DNA of 64,000 nt from Cytophaga sp. FL35 (GTDB lineage Bacteria; Bacteroidota; Bacteroidia; Flavobacteriales; Flavobacteriaceae), in the NCBI RefSeq assembly GCF_014349235.1, contig NZ_JACSOH010000005.1:186001-250000 (forward strand), given 5' to 3'. The stretch's first letter is position 1, and every line of letters starts with the position of its first letter. The position numbers were made by a program, and so were the translations under genes. The notes beneath the pieces were generated by a model that had not been told where the DNA came from, did not search any database, and was given only the letters and a program-made list of their open reading frames with translations. Positions 27,689 through 37,269 of this stretch are shown here, piece after piece.

Positions 27689-28030
27689 TTATTGAACCCT
27701 TAATTCACCGGAAGCCAAAGCTTCTTTATAGTTAGCGGCAATTACCGGGTGGCTACCGAAGAAACGGTGACCATTGGTACGCTTGATTTTGATTTCTTGG
27801 GTACCATCTTTCTTTTCTTTGATTGATGTTACTACCACCTCTTCGCCTTTAAGTGTCTTATAATCGGCGATGCCACCTCTTTTAATAATGAAATTTGCTC
27901 TGGGCACCTCAATGTGCTTGTATGTTCTTGCTTCGGGATTTCCTATTTCAAGAACGTCCCCAACTTTTACATCTTCTTGCGCGTTTAAAAATACACCTGA
28001 AAGTAAAAATGCTGCTACGTATTTGATCAT
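27689..28030 (-). CDS. Small exported protein of unknown function
   Basis: 113 residues with a signal peptide (about 1-17, ending NAQ). The mature part is a compact, basic, beta-rich domain containing VKVGDVLEIGNPEA, NFIIKRGGIADYKTLKGEEVVV and GHRFFGSHPVIAANYKEALASGEL; I recognise no family. It is monocistronic: a terminator follows and a sigma-54 promoter precedes it by about 190 bases. This makes it a candidate target of the sigma-54 activator encoded next door. Confidence 0.7.
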   Translation of the reverse strand: MIKYVAAFLLSGVFLNAQEDVKVGDVLEIGNPEARTYKHIEVPRANFIIKRGGIADYKTLKGEEVVVTSIKEKKDGTQEIKIKRTNGHRFFGSHPVIAANYKEALASGELRVQ

Positions 28031-28121
28031 GTTCTAAAAATTTTAAGGTTATCAATTTGTTTTTAGAACTGCCTTTTAGGTATAAGGAACCGGGGCCGTT
28101 TTCGAAATTTATTTTTATCCG

Positions 28122-28151
28122 AATATGTCCCTCTATATACAAGGACATATT
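28122..28151 (-). repeat. 9-bp inverted repeat in the leader of the small exported protein
   Basis: AATATGTCC at 28122-28130 and GGACATATT at 28143-28151 are exact complements with a 12-base loop. It may be an RNA hairpin or a protein-binding dyad. There is no T run, so it is not a simple terminator. Confidence 0.45.
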
Positions 28152-28220
28152 TGAAAAAACCACTTTCATCAATGTTATCCAGAACCATACTACCCAATTG
28201 GGCAATTCTGTACCACATTG

Positions 28221-28236
28221 GGCAAACCGTGTGCCT
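28221..28236 (-). promoter_or_regulatory. Sigma-54 (RpoN) promoter
   Basis: The minus strand reads AGGCACACGGTTTGCC, matching TGGCACG-N4-TTGCW at all key positions, including GG (-24) and GC (-12) with correct 12-base spacing. Transcription would start near 28210 and run leftward into the 113-residue protein gene. The adjacent gene encodes a sigma-54 activator. Confidence 0.7.
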
Positions 28237-28366
28237 GTTAAATGAAAATTTTAGATTTATTTTATAAATATTTGTCTATTAGGTAGTTGTGGGTATGAAA
28301 TATTTTGCAACCAATATTTAATATGGGGATATTTTACCCAAACGGGTGCTTTTTACTCGGTTATGG

Positions 28367-29683
28367 TCATTCCAATTTACTTCGCAAGGTCTTGCGATCG
28401 ATCTGAAGTATTTCTGCTGCCTTTGTTTTATTTCCTTGACAGTGTTCAAGAACTCGCTCAATGTACTTTTTTTCCATTTTTTTAAGAGGAACAAAGGTGT
28501 CATTTTCAAATTCGATTTGAAATTTGAGGCGATCAGGTAAATCTTGTATTTCAACCATGCCATCGGACATAATTATGGCACGCTGAATGACATTTTCAAG
28601 TTCGCGCACGTTCCCTGGCCAGTCATATCGCTGTAATACTTCGTATGCTTCTGCAGAAATTCTTAAGGGTCTATCTTTGTATTCTAAGCCATACTTTTGA
28701 AGAAAACTGTCCGTAAGCAAAAGTATATCCTCTTTTCTTTCCCTAAGCGGTGGTACTTTTATTTCCACAACGGTTAGGCGGTAGTAGAGGTCTTCCCTGA
28801 ATGTTTTTTTGTTGATGTCATCCCTTAAATTGGCATTAGTGGCGGCGATGATTCGAATATCCACTTTTTCGACCTTTCTTGAACCCACCTTTACAATTTC
28901 TTTTTCCTGCAAAGCCCTGAGTAATTTGGTTTGGACGGCTAAAGAAGCGGTGCCAATTTCATCCAAAAATAAAGTGCCCCCATTGGCAGCCTGAAAAAAT
29001 CCATTTCTGTTTTCATTGGCCCCCGTAAACGCTCCTTTTACATAACCAAAGAGTTCCGATTCCTGTAAGTTCTCAGGAATTGCGCCACAATTGACCGCTA
29101 TAAAGGGTGTGCGTGCGTACTTACCGGAATAATGTATAGCACGAGCCACCAGTTCTTTTCCCGTTCCGCTTTCGCCCTGAATTAATACGGTAGCCTTATT
29201 GTTCTTTACACGGTCTATTAACTCAATAACCTCCAGAAATTTTTCTGAGCTACCGATCATCCCCCCATATTCCTCTTTTTGGGGAGCAGGTCTTTTCTTT
29301 TTCTTTTTTTCCGCTCCGTGAATAAAGGCTTTCTCAACACTTTCTTTGAGTTCCTGTTTGGTGAAGGGTTTGGTGAGGTAGTCCATGGCCCCGGATTTGA
29401 TGCCCTCCAAAGTTCCGGAAACAGAGGGGTAGCCAGTAACGACCAATTTGGGCATTTCCGGATAATGTTCGTTGGTAAACTTCAAAAGTTGTAGACCGTC
29501 AACCTCGGGCATTTGAATGTCCGTAATGAGCAAATCAATGTAGGTATCCTTTAAGATTCGCACTGCCTCTTTTACAGAAACCGCTTTGTAGGTATGATAG
29601 TTCATTGATTGCAAATGCCTCTGCAATAGTTCTAGAATGCCAATATCATCATCCACCAACAATATATTCTCTTTTCTTAGCAT
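28367..29683 (-). CDS. NtrC-family sigma-54 response regulator
   Basis: A 438-residue transcription activator: receiver domain 1-120 with the phosphorylated Asp at D55 (LLITDIQMPE), AAA+ domain about 145-380 with Walker A GESGTGKE, the sigma-54 contact loop GAFTGA, Walker B GGTLFLDEIG and the sensor motif RYDWPGNVREL, then a Fis-type helix-turn-helix (KAAEILQIDRKTLRSKL). It overlaps the upstream kinase gene by 7 bases, so they form a two-component pair. The sigma-54 promoter at 28221-28236 is a natural target. Confidence 0.95.
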   Translation of the reverse strand: MLRKENILLVDDDIGILELLQRHLQSMNYHTYKAVSVKEAVRILKDTYIDLLITDIQMPEVDGLQLLKFTNEHYPEMPKLVVTGYPSVSGTLEGIKSGAMDYLTKPFTKQELKESVEKAFIHGAEKKKKKRPAPQKEEYGGMIGSSEKFLEVIELIDRVKNNKATVLIQGESGTGKELVARAIHYSGKYARTPFIAVNCGAIPENLQESELFGYVKGAFTGANENRNGFFQAANGGTLFLDEIGTASLAVQTKLLRALQEKEIVKVGSRKVEKVDIRIIAATNANLRDDINKKTFREDLYYRLTVVEIKVPPLRERKEDILLLTDSFLQKYGLEYKDRPLRISAEAYEVLQRYDWPGNVRELENVIQRAIIMSDGMVEIQDLPDRLKFQIEFENDTFVPLKKMEKKYIERVLEHCQGNKTKAAEILQIDRKTLRSKLE

Positions 29684-30774
29684 GCTTGGGAATTTGGAAA
29701 ATCTACCTTAAAAATAGTTCCTTTTGGTTTATTGGGCTCGTGACTTATAGTGCCTTGATGGCTACTAATGATGCCGTGTACTACACTAAGCCCTAATCCA
29801 GAGCCCTCGCCCATGGGTTTGGTAGTAAAAAAGGGCTCAAAGACTTTATCCTCATTTTTTTCTTCAATACCATCACCTTGGTCTGCAATTTTAATCTGAA
29901 TTCCTTTAGGGGATTTCTTTATATCTACTAGGATCATCCCTTCCATTGGGGAGTAATAAATGGCATTCATGATAAGATTAAAAAGCACTTGGGTAAGTTG
30001 TACGGTGTCTGCCTTCATTTTGATACTGTCATGGCTGAACTGTTTTTTGAGTTTGATATGTTTACTTCTAAAAGAAGGTTGGAGCAGTTTAAGCGCATTT
30101 TCTGCAAGGGGAATCAAATCGATTTCCACCATTTCCTGTGGCATTTCACAGGCGAAAAACATCAGTTTTTTAACTATTTCCCTGCTAAAAATGGCGTTCT
30201 CCATTATTTTTTCAATGTCCCTTAGGGCATCATTATCCTTGATAGCCTCTTTAAGCAACTCGGCAAAGCCTAGAATGTTGGCCAGGGGTGTGTTGAGTTC
30301 GTGGGCAATACCAGCGGTAATTTCACCAAGAATATGCAAACGATCCGCCCGTTCCATTTGTCTTTTTATGGCCGCTTCTCTATCTCTTACCAGTTTTCGT
30401 TCAAACAAATGGCCAATGGTCAAACTAATATTATCCAACAAGTCTTGTTCTTCTTTTAGGAAATCGGATAGTTGGTATTTATCTTCAGGATATGCTACTT
30501 TTATGTACCCACTTTTTTCATTGAAAACCTTGATATTGGTGTATAGGCAAACTTGACTAGGTTTATAATCTTTAGTTTGCACTCGAAAATTGTCATAGGC
30601 TAAAATAACTTCCGTATCATTTACAAATTGCCATCCTCTTTTAAGGCAAAGTACAATTTCATCAAGGGATGATTTTAAATCATCATAATCTGCATTTACT
30701 ATAATGGAAGTGACTTCATAGAGACAGGTAAGTTCTTTTACACGTTCTTTTAGACGTGCTTCGGTAGAGGTCAT
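29677..30774 (-). CDS. Cytoplasmic sensor histidine kinase, partner of the NtrC-type regulator
   Basis: 365 residues without membrane segments. The N-terminal region (1-130, starting with a coiled stretch RLKERVKELTCLYE) resembles a GAF-like sensor. HisKA carries H158 (GIAHELNTPLANILG). The ATPase domain has NLIMNAIYYS (N box), IADQGDGI (G1) and GEGSGLGLSVVHGI (G2). It probably senses an internal signal and phosphorylates the regulator whose gene overlaps its end. Confidence 0.92.
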   Translation of the reverse strand: MTSTEARLKERVKELTCLYEVTSIIVNADYDDLKSSLDEIVLCLKRGWQFVNDTEVILAYDNFRVQTKDYKPSQVCLYTNIKVFNEKSGYIKVAYPEDKYQLSDFLKEEQDLLDNISLTIGHLFERKLVRDREAAIKRQMERADRLHILGEITAGIAHELNTPLANILGFAELLKEAIKDNDALRDIEKIMENAIFSREIVKKLMFFACEMPQEMVEIDLIPLAENALKLLQPSFRSKHIKLKKQFSHDSIKMKADTVQLTQVLFNLIMNAIYYSPMEGMILVDIKKSPKGIQIKIADQGDGIEEKNEDKVFEPFFTTKPMGEGSGLGLSVVHGIISSHQGTISHEPNKPKGTIFKVDFPNSQAC

Positions 30775-30976
30775 GGAGTATAGGTTTAAGTCGTAGTTAG
30801 CCTAAAAATACAATATATAAGCAATATTCCCCAAAGGGAGGCAACATTGGGTTTTTAGAAATTATTCGTCTATGTACAAACCATTTTGGTAGAGTCAATT
30901 CTCCAAATCGTCTATTCTCTTTTAATAGAAATGACTAGTTACGCAGTTTTGTTATAAGATTAAAATTAGTCATAGA

Positions 30977-32293
30977 ATGAAACTACCTATTTTCATCATA
31001 TTTTTTGTTTTTGTCTCAGGTATCAGAGGTCAAGAAATAAACCAAAAGAAAACTTGGAGCTTGCAAGACTGTATAGATTACGCATTAGCTCATAATATAA
31101 CCGTACATCAAGCCACTCTAGAGAAGAAAAGTACGCAACGAAACCTAAAAGCCTCCAAATTTTCCAGATTGCCCAATCTATATGCTAGCGGGTCACAAAA
31201 TTTCACGAATGGTAATTCAATTGACCCCATTACCAGTGATTTTGTATCGCAACAAATTAATTCTACCAGTTTGGGCTTGAATACACAGGTTACTTTATTC
31301 CAGGGCAATCAGGTTACCAATCAAATCAAACAAAACCAGCTTTTGGTAGAACAATATTCATATTACGAAGAACAAGCCAAGAACAATATAATTTTAAGTA
31401 TTACAGACAGTTATGTGCAACTCTTATATACCAAGGAAAATATAAGTATTGCGGCAAACAACCTTGAGGTTTCTATTAAGGAAGAGGAACGGGCCAAAGC
31501 CAGACTTGAAGCGGGATCAATTGCTCTAAAAGATTATACGGATGCCCAATCTAATACAGCAACATTACAATACAATCTTATTTCTGTCAAGAATGATTAT
31601 GAACTTCAATTATTAACACTTAAGCAACTATTGGAATTACCTACAACTTATGATTTCAAAATTACCGATATCGCAAAAGCTGAAGAGCAAATTATTCCAA
31701 AGTTGGAGGTAGTATATGAAAACGCGCTAGATAAATTACCGGAGATACATGCAGGAAAACTCAATATTTCGGTATCTGAAAAGGAACTTGATATTGTAAG
31801 AGGTGGGTATTTACCTACCCTTTCCCTAACCGGAAGTTTAGGTTCTGGGTACACCTCTACCCAAGAATACAATTTTTCAGATCAATTTGATCTCAACTTT
31901 AATCAACGGGTGGGGCTATCCCTAAATGTCCCAATTTTCAACAGAAATCAGACCAAAACTGCCGTGGAGAAGGCTAAAATAGACATAGATATAGCCAAAT
32001 TGCAGCTAGCACAAGATAAAAAGGATTTATATCAAAAAATAGAAACGGCTTGGCAAAATGCCGTAGCGGCACAAAGTCAGATGGCGGCGGCAAAAGTAGC
32101 AAAATCCGCGGCTGAGGAATCATTTCGGTTGGCACGAAAACAATATGAATTGGGTGCTTTGAGCACCACCGATTTCATTGTTAGTCAAAATACATACACA
32201 ATTGCGGAACAAACTTTTGCACAGACAAAATATTTAAGTCTGTTATATCATCAACTATTACAATTTTATCAAGGAAATGAAATTAATCTTTAG
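30977..32293 (+). CDS. TolC-family outer-membrane efflux protein
   Basis: A 438-residue channel component of a tripartite exporter. Signal peptide 1-18, then two repeats of long helices typical of the OEP fold, opening with WSLQDCIDYALAHN (the usual N-terminal signature) and ending with KQYELGALSTTDFIVSQNTY. It is the first gene of a six-gene efflux and signalling operon; the next gene starts 4 bases after its stop. Confidence 0.92.
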   Translation: MKLPIFIIFFVFVSGIRGQEINQKKTWSLQDCIDYALAHNITVHQATLEKKSTQRNLKASKFSRLPNLYASGSQNFTNGNSIDPITSDFVSQQINSTSLGLNTQVTLFQGNQVTNQIKQNQLLVEQYSYYEEQAKNNIILSITDSYVQLLYTKENISIAANNLEVSIKEEERAKARLEAGSIALKDYTDAQSNTATLQYNLISVKNDYELQLLTLKQLLELPTTYDFKITDIAKAEEQIIPKLEVVYENALDKLPEIHAGKLNISVSEKELDIVRGGYLPTLSLTGSLGSGYTSTQEYNFSDQFDLNFNQRVGLSLNVPIFNRNQTKTAVEKAKIDIDIAKLQLAQDKKDLYQKIETAWQNAVAAQSQMAAAKVAKSAAEESFRLARKQYELGALSTTDFIVSQNTYTIAEQTFAQTKYLSLLYHQLLQFYQGNEINL

Positions 32294-32297
32294 TCAA

Positions 32298-33524
32298 ATG
32301 AAGTATAAAAAAAATATAATTATTGGCGTAGTATGCTTTGCGATTTTAGCGTTTTTATCCTACAGTTTTTTTAAAGGAGGAAATGAAGCTGTTGTAGAAG
32401 TACAAACTGTTGCCGTGAAAAAGGGGGGTGTTACCACTTCGGTGACTGCAACCGGGACCATAGAACCTATTAATCAGGTTGAAGTGGGCACCCAAGTTTC
32501 TGGGGTTATCGAAAAAATCTATGTTGACTACAATAGTGTAGTGACGGAAGGCCAGCTAATTGCAGAATTGGATAAAACCAATCTCAAAGCCGCATTAAGT
32601 CAAACACAAGCCTCGTATGACAATGCTATCAACCAAAGAAATTATATGCAAAACATATACGAGCGCCAAAAGACTTTGTATGACAACCAAGTCATCAGTA
32701 AATCTGACTATGAGGATGCCTTATACAACTATGAAACGGCCAAGAGTACTGTAACGCAGCGCTTGTCAGATCTAGAACAGGCAAGGACCAATTTAGGTTA
32801 TGCCAACATTTATTCACCCATAAACGGGGTGGTGCTCTCCAGGGATATTGACGAGGGGCAAACAGTGGCTGCCAGTTATAGTACCCCTACATTGTTTACC
32901 ATAGCACAAGATTTGAGAGAGATGCAGGTAGAGGCGGATGTTGACGAGGCGGATATAGGAGGGGTCAAAGAAGGCCAGAGGGTAAGCTTTACTGTAGATG
33001 CCTATTTGGGGGAAACTTTTGAAGGTGTTGTAACCCAGGTTCGGTTGGATTATACAGAATCCAGTAATGTAATTACGTACACGGTCGTTATCAAGGCCGA
33101 TAATCCGGACCTGAAACTTAAACCAGGCTTAACAGCTACCGTTTCTATCTATACTCTAGAGTTAAAGGATGTTCTTACAATAGAAGCCAAAGCCCTTAAT
33201 TTTAAACCTACACCACCCCAGTTAATGGCATACGGCAAGCAACAGGGTTTGGAGTTTGACCCGGCAAAAAATAGTAAAGCACCTATGCCCATCCAAGATG
33301 GAAGTAGGGTTTGGATTTATACGAAAGATGGCAGAATTATCCCTAAATCACTACAATTAGGGGCTAGTGATGGTGTTAATGTACAAATATTGGAAGGAAT
33401 TAGTGAAGGTGAACAATTGGTGTATAATCTCAAATCTGAAAGTACGGAAGAAGGTGCTAGTAGTGCTGGGGCAGACGGGAGTCCATTTATGCCTAAACCT
33501 CCGGGTGCCAATAAGAAAAAGTAA
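32298..33524 (+). CDS. macA: MacA-like periplasmic adaptor protein
   Basis: A membrane-fusion protein that links the MacB transporter to TolC. The N-terminal anchor helix (KYKKNIIIGVVCFAILAFL) is followed by a lipoyl half-motif (TGTIEPINQVEVGTQVSG), a helical hairpin about 95-165, the second lipoyl half (IYSPINGVVLSRDIDEGQTV) and beta-barrel and membrane-proximal domains; a Pro/Lys tail ends the protein. I chose ATG 32298 just after the TolC stop; an ATG at 32277 inside the TolC gene would add seven residues. Confidence 0.9.
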   Translation: MKYKKNIIIGVVCFAILAFLSYSFFKGGNEAVVEVQTVAVKKGGVTTSVTATGTIEPINQVEVGTQVSGVIEKIYVDYNSVVTEGQLIAELDKTNLKAALSQTQASYDNAINQRNYMQNIYERQKTLYDNQVISKSDYEDALYNYETAKSTVTQRLSDLEQARTNLGYANIYSPINGVVLSRDIDEGQTVAASYSTPTLFTIAQDLREMQVEADVDEADIGGVKEGQRVSFTVDAYLGETFEGVVTQVRLDYTESSNVITYTVVIKADNPDLKLKPGLTATVSIYTLELKDVLTIEAKALNFKPTPPQLMAYGKQQGLEFDPAKNSKAPMPIQDGSRVWIYTKDGRIIPKSLQLGASDGVNVQILEGISEGEQLVYNLKSESTEEGASSAGADGSPFMPKPPGANKKK

Positions 33525-33529
33525 ATAAG

Positions 33530-34273
33530 ATGAAGAGAGAAATTATAAACATAGAAAAGTTAACACGAGAGTTTACAATGGGTACGCAGACTGTACATGC
33601 CTTAAGAGGAATTTCTTTTGTAATTAACGAAGGGGAATTCGTTACCATTATGGGGTCGAGTGGATCTGGTAAAAGTACTTTATTGAATATTTTGGGGTGT
33701 TTAGATAAGCCAACTTCGGGTTCCTATAGCATAGATGGAGTTAGGGTAAAAGATTTAAGTCGTAATCAATTGGCGACTATTAGAAACGAGAAAATAGGTT
33801 TTATTTTTCAATCCTATAACCTGTTGGCAAGAACATCGGCTATCGAAAATGTAGAATTGCCACTGCTTTATAATAGTAAAGTAACCAGCGAAGAGCGAAA
33901 AGAACGAGCAATCAAAGCTTTAAGAATGGTAGGGCTGGGTGAGCGTTTAAACCATACGCCATCCCAACTTTCTGGAGGTCAACAGCAACGTGTGGCCATT
34001 GCTCGCTCTTTGGTCAATGACCCGGTGATGGTACTAGCAGATGAGGCTACTGGTAATTTGGATACGAGAACGTCCTATGAAATCATGTCTTTGTTTCAAG
34101 AACTGAACGAAAGGGGTATAACCATTGCTTTTGTGACCCATGAACCGGATATAGCCAACTTTAGTAACCGTACCATAGTTTTACAAGATGGTAATATCAA
34201 GAAGGACCATATTAATACAGATATACAATCTGCGGTAAAGGAATTGAATTTACTTCCAGTTGAAGACCAGTAA
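33530..34273 (+). CDS. macB: MacB-type ABC transporter ATPase
   Basis: 247 residues of the LolD/MacB nucleotide-binding class. Walker A MGSSGSGKST near 41-50, Q-loop FQSYNLLAR, signature LSGGQQQR near 145, Walker B VMVLADEATGNLD, switch His FVTHEPD. The ATPase and permease, fused in E. coli MacB, are separate genes here, as is common in Bacteroidetes. It powers export of an unknown peptide, lipid or drug. Confidence 0.93.
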   Translation: MKREIINIEKLTREFTMGTQTVHALRGISFVINEGEFVTIMGSSGSGKSTLLNILGCLDKPTSGSYSIDGVRVKDLSRNQLATIRNEKIGFIFQSYNLLARTSAIENVELPLLYNSKVTSEERKERAIKALRMVGLGERLNHTPSQLSGGQQQRVAIARSLVNDPVMVLADEATGNLDTRTSYEIMSLFQELNERGITIAFVTHEPDIANFSNRTIVLQDGNIKKDHINTDIQSAVKELNLLPVEDQ

Positions 34274-34275
34274 TT

Positions 34276-35496
34276 ATGAGAGTGCTAAATCTAATTAAAA
34301 TTGCATTTAATGCCATCGTACTAAATAAGGTACGCACCCTATTGACTATGTTAGGTATCATCATTGGTGTGGCATCTGTCATTGCTATGTTGGCTATTGG
34401 CGAAGGTTCAAAAGAAAGTATAAGAAGCACCATTTCAAGTATGGGGTCCAATATGATTACCGTAAGACCTGGAGCGGATACCCGTGGGGGTGTTAGGCAA
34501 GACGCGAGTGCCATGCAATCTTTGACATTGGAAGATTATAAGGCGGTGAAGAATCAGTCTACTTTATTAAGCTACAGTACACCTTTGGTAAATGGGGGAG
34601 GGCAGGTAATAAGCGGATCCAATAACTGGCCTTCCACTATTTATGGAGTAAACCCGGAATATTTGAATATTAAGGTGGTGGGGCTTAGTAGTGGTAGTAT
34701 GTTTACGGAGGCGGAAGTACAATCTGCGGCAAAGGTGGTGCTTCTTGGCCAAACGGTGGTAGAAAACATCTTTCCCAATGGCGAGGACCCCGTTGGCCAA
34801 TTGATCCGTTTCAATAGTATTCCGTTTAAAGTAATTGGGGTTTTGGAAGAGAAAGGGGAGAATACTTTTGGGCAAGACCAGGATGATATGGTTATCGCCC
34901 CATTTACAACGGTACAAAAACGTATTTTAGCAATCGATTATATCAATCAAATAATGGCTTCGGCTACCAGTGAGGAAGTGGCACCGGATGCCGTTTTGGA
35001 AGTTACCGAAATTCTACGCGAACAGCACAATTTGTTGGATTACGAAGATGATGATTTTCATGTACGTTCTATGGAAGAGTTAATAAGTACTTTTAGTAGT
35101 ACCAGTGAAATGTTGACTATTTTATTAGTAGCAGTTGCCGGCATCTCTTTGCTGATCGGTGGTATTGGTATAATGAATATCATGTACGTATCCGTAAAAG
35201 AACGAACCAAGGAAATTGGATTGCGAATGGCAGTAGGAGGCAAGGGAGCGGATATTTTGCTTCAATTTTTAATTGAAGCTATAATGATCAGCATTACTGG
35301 CGGACTTCTTGGGGTACTACTAGGTCTGGGGTCTACTGTCTTTATAGAGAATTATTTACATTGGCCCACGAGTGTCGCAATGTATTCCATAATTGTTTCC
35401 TTTGCTGTATGTGCAATTACCGGTATATTTTTTGGTTGGTATCCGGCCAGAAAAGCGGCCGCTTTAGATCCCATAACAGCACTTAGATATGAATAG
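34276..35496 (+). CDS. MacB-type ABC transporter permease
   Basis: A 406-residue FtsX-superfamily protein: helix at about 20-40 (VRTLLTMLGIIIGVASVIAM), a large periplasmic MacB_PCD domain, and three C-terminal helices about 275-395 with the conserved sequence SVKERTKEIGLRMAVG and the tail ARKAAALDPITALRYE. It begins 2 bases after the ATPase stop, forming a mechanotransmission exporter with the MacA and TolC proteins. Confidence 0.93.
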   Translation: MRVLNLIKIAFNAIVLNKVRTLLTMLGIIIGVASVIAMLAIGEGSKESIRSTISSMGSNMITVRPGADTRGGVRQDASAMQSLTLEDYKAVKNQSTLLSYSTPLVNGGGQVISGSNNWPSTIYGVNPEYLNIKVVGLSSGSMFTEAEVQSAAKVVLLGQTVVENIFPNGEDPVGQLIRFNSIPFKVIGVLEEKGENTFGQDQDDMVIAPFTTVQKRILAIDYINQIMASATSEEVAPDAVLEVTEILREQHNLLDYEDDDFHVRSMEELISTFSSTSEMLTILLVAVAGISLLIGGIGIMNIMYVSVKERTKEIGLRMAVGGKGADILLQFLIEAIMISITGGLLGVLLGLGSTVFIENYLHWPTSVAMYSIIVSFAVCAITGIFFGWYPARKAAALDPITALRYE

Positions 35497-35505
35497 AATT
35501 AGGTA

Positions 35506-36528
35506 ATGGATAACAAAAAGAAAACATTGGTAATTTTTCATCTGTTGGTTTGGGCAATACTTTTCAGTTTACCCTACCTTTTGTCCTCAGGTCAAGACCA
35601 ATTGGTAATTAGGGTATTGGCCCACTCTTGGGTTCCATTATTGTTTTATGCTATTTTATTCTATTTAAACTATTTGTATTTGATCGATCGTTTTATGTAC
35701 GATCGCAAAACAATGGTTTATGTGGCCCTAAATATTCTAATTATAATGGTCTTTGTGCTCGTCAGGGGAGATATCAATGACCTTTTTTTTAAGGATGTTT
35801 TTAAACCACGTGATGAAAACGCTCCTCCAAGAAAAATGTTTCTTTACATCCAGACCGTCTCTTATCTGTTGCCGGTTGTCTGTGCAATTGCATTGCGTAC
35901 CTTGGAAAGGTGGAAAAGAACGGAAGCCGAAAGAAAGGAAGCGGCCAATACCAAATTGCAATCGGAGCTTCAACATCTAAGGTACCAATTACAGCCGCAT
36001 TTCTTTTTTAATTCTTTAAACACTATTTATTCATTGGTCGATAGTTCTCCTGAAAAGGCTAAAACCACCATTCATAGTTTGGGAAAGTTAATGAGGTATC
36101 TACTTTATGAGACCAAATCTGAACGTGTGCCTTTGTCAAAGGAAATAGAATTTTTAAGAAAGTATATAGAGCTCATGCAACTACGTCTTTCCGAAAAAAC
36201 GAAGGTGAGTTCAAATTTTCCACCAACTACCGATAATTTGGAAATTGCTCCGCTTTTGTTTATTTCCTTAATTGAAAATGCATTTAAACATGGGGTTTCC
36301 GCTACAGTGGAGAGTGAAATTGATATGGAAATGAGCCTTCAGGAAGGAATCATTTTATTACGTATATCCAACAAAAATTTCCCTAAGAATAGCGCAGATA
36401 AAAGTGGATCTGGAATTGGACTTCAAAATCTTGAGAAAAGATTACAATTGCTTTACCCAAATAAGCATACCTTAAAACACTGGACCGATCAGGGCAGGTA
36501 TCATGTAGAATTAGAAATTGAAACATAA
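35506..36528 (+). CDS. LytS/YehU-type sensor histidine kinase
   Basis: 340 residues: four membrane helices in the first 130 residues, then the His_kinase domain with the phosphorylated His in LQPHFFFNSLNTIYSLV near 165, followed by an ATPase domain with LISLIENAFKHGV (N box) and GSGIGLQNLEKRL. It follows the efflux genes by 9 bases and its stop abuts the regulator start, so the system probably regulates this exporter. Confidence 0.93.
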   Translation: MDNKKKTLVIFHLLVWAILFSLPYLLSSGQDQLVIRVLAHSWVPLLFYAILFYLNYLYLIDRFMYDRKTMVYVALNILIIMVFVLVRGDINDLFFKDVFKPRDENAPPRKMFLYIQTVSYLLPVVCAIALRTLERWKRTEAERKEAANTKLQSELQHLRYQLQPHFFFNSLNTIYSLVDSSPEKAKTTIHSLGKLMRYLLYETKSERVPLSKEIEFLRKYIELMQLRLSEKTKVSSNFPPTTDNLEIAPLLFISLIENAFKHGVSATVESEIDMEMSLQEGIILLRISNKNFPKNSADKSGSGIGLQNLEKRLQLLYPNKHTLKHWTDQGRYHVELEIET

Positions 36529-37266
36529 ATGGCAACCATATCTTTAAGCTGTATAATTGTAGATGATGAGCCTATGGCAATGAACCTTGTTGAGGGCTAC
36601 GTGAAGAAAACCCCCTTTTTAGAACTTAAGAAAAAGTGTAGTTCAGCTGTGGAGGCCTTGGATTATGTAAACCATCATAAGGTAGACCTACTTTTCTTGG
36701 ATATCCAAATGCCCGATTTGACAGGTATGGAGCTATCTAGAATGTTACCAAAGAATAGCAAGGTAATTTTTACCACTGCATTTGATGAGTACGCCTTGGA
36801 AGGTTTTAAAGTATCTGCGTTGGATTATTTATTGAAACCTTTTGATTACGCTGAATTTTTATCTGCTGTAAACAAAGCCCTTGATTATTTTGTAAACCGA
36901 AAAAAAGATGATTCTCAGCTCATAGAAACAAACGAAAAGGAATTTATTTTTGTAAAGTCGGAATATAAACAAGTGAAAATTAAACTCTCTGAGGTGCTGT
37001 ATTTTGAGGGTTTAAAAGACTATGTGAAAATATGGCTAAAGGGGTTGGAAAGACCTATTTTAACCTTAATGAGCTTGAAGTCCTTACAGGAAGAACTTCC
37101 TAAAAAAGACTTTCTTAGGGTACATCGGTCCTATATTGTGGCCTTAAATAACATTGACGTAGTGGAACGCAGTCAAATTCTCATCAATGATTTACGTATA
37201 ACAGTTTCAGAACAGTACAAACCTCAATTTTTAGAATACATCCAAAAAAACTCTTTGGGTAGATAA
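36529..37266 (+). CDS. LytTR-family response regulator
   Basis: 245 residues: receiver domain with acidic pocket (IVDDEP) and phosphorylated Asp near 56 (LLFLDIQMPDLTG), and a C-terminal LytTR DNA-binding domain from about 140 (FIFVKSEYKQVKI, FLRVHRSYIVALNNI). Its start directly follows the kinase stop. It is last in the efflux operon and convergent to the cyclase gene. Confidence 0.94.
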   Translation: MATISLSCIIVDDEPMAMNLVEGYVKKTPFLELKKKCSSAVEALDYVNHHKVDLLFLDIQMPDLTGMELSRMLPKNSKVIFTTAFDEYALEGFKVSALDYLLKPFDYAEFLSAVNKALDYFVNRKKDDSQLIETNEKEFIFVKSEYKQVKIKLSEVLYFEGLKDYVKIWLKGLERPILTLMSLKSLQEELPKKDFLRVHRSYIVALNNIDVVERSQILINDLRITVSEQYKPQFLEYIQKNSLGR

Positions 37267-37269
37267 TCA

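Larger units (their letters stand above)
28031..28366. promoter_or_regulatory. 336-bp intergenic region with leader of the small exported protein
   Basis: No gene is seen. On the minus strand it contains a sigma-54 promoter (28221-28236) and, within the roughly 180-base leader, a 9-bp hairpin (28122-28151). A near-duplicate of the promoter sequence lies at 28201-28215 but has wrong spacing. Confidence 0.6.

Noticed and set aside
28201-28215. Second sigma-54-like site (minus strand TGGTACAGAATTGCC)
   Set aside because: The GG to GC distance is 11 instead of 12 bases, and the adjacent site at 28221-28236 is a better match.
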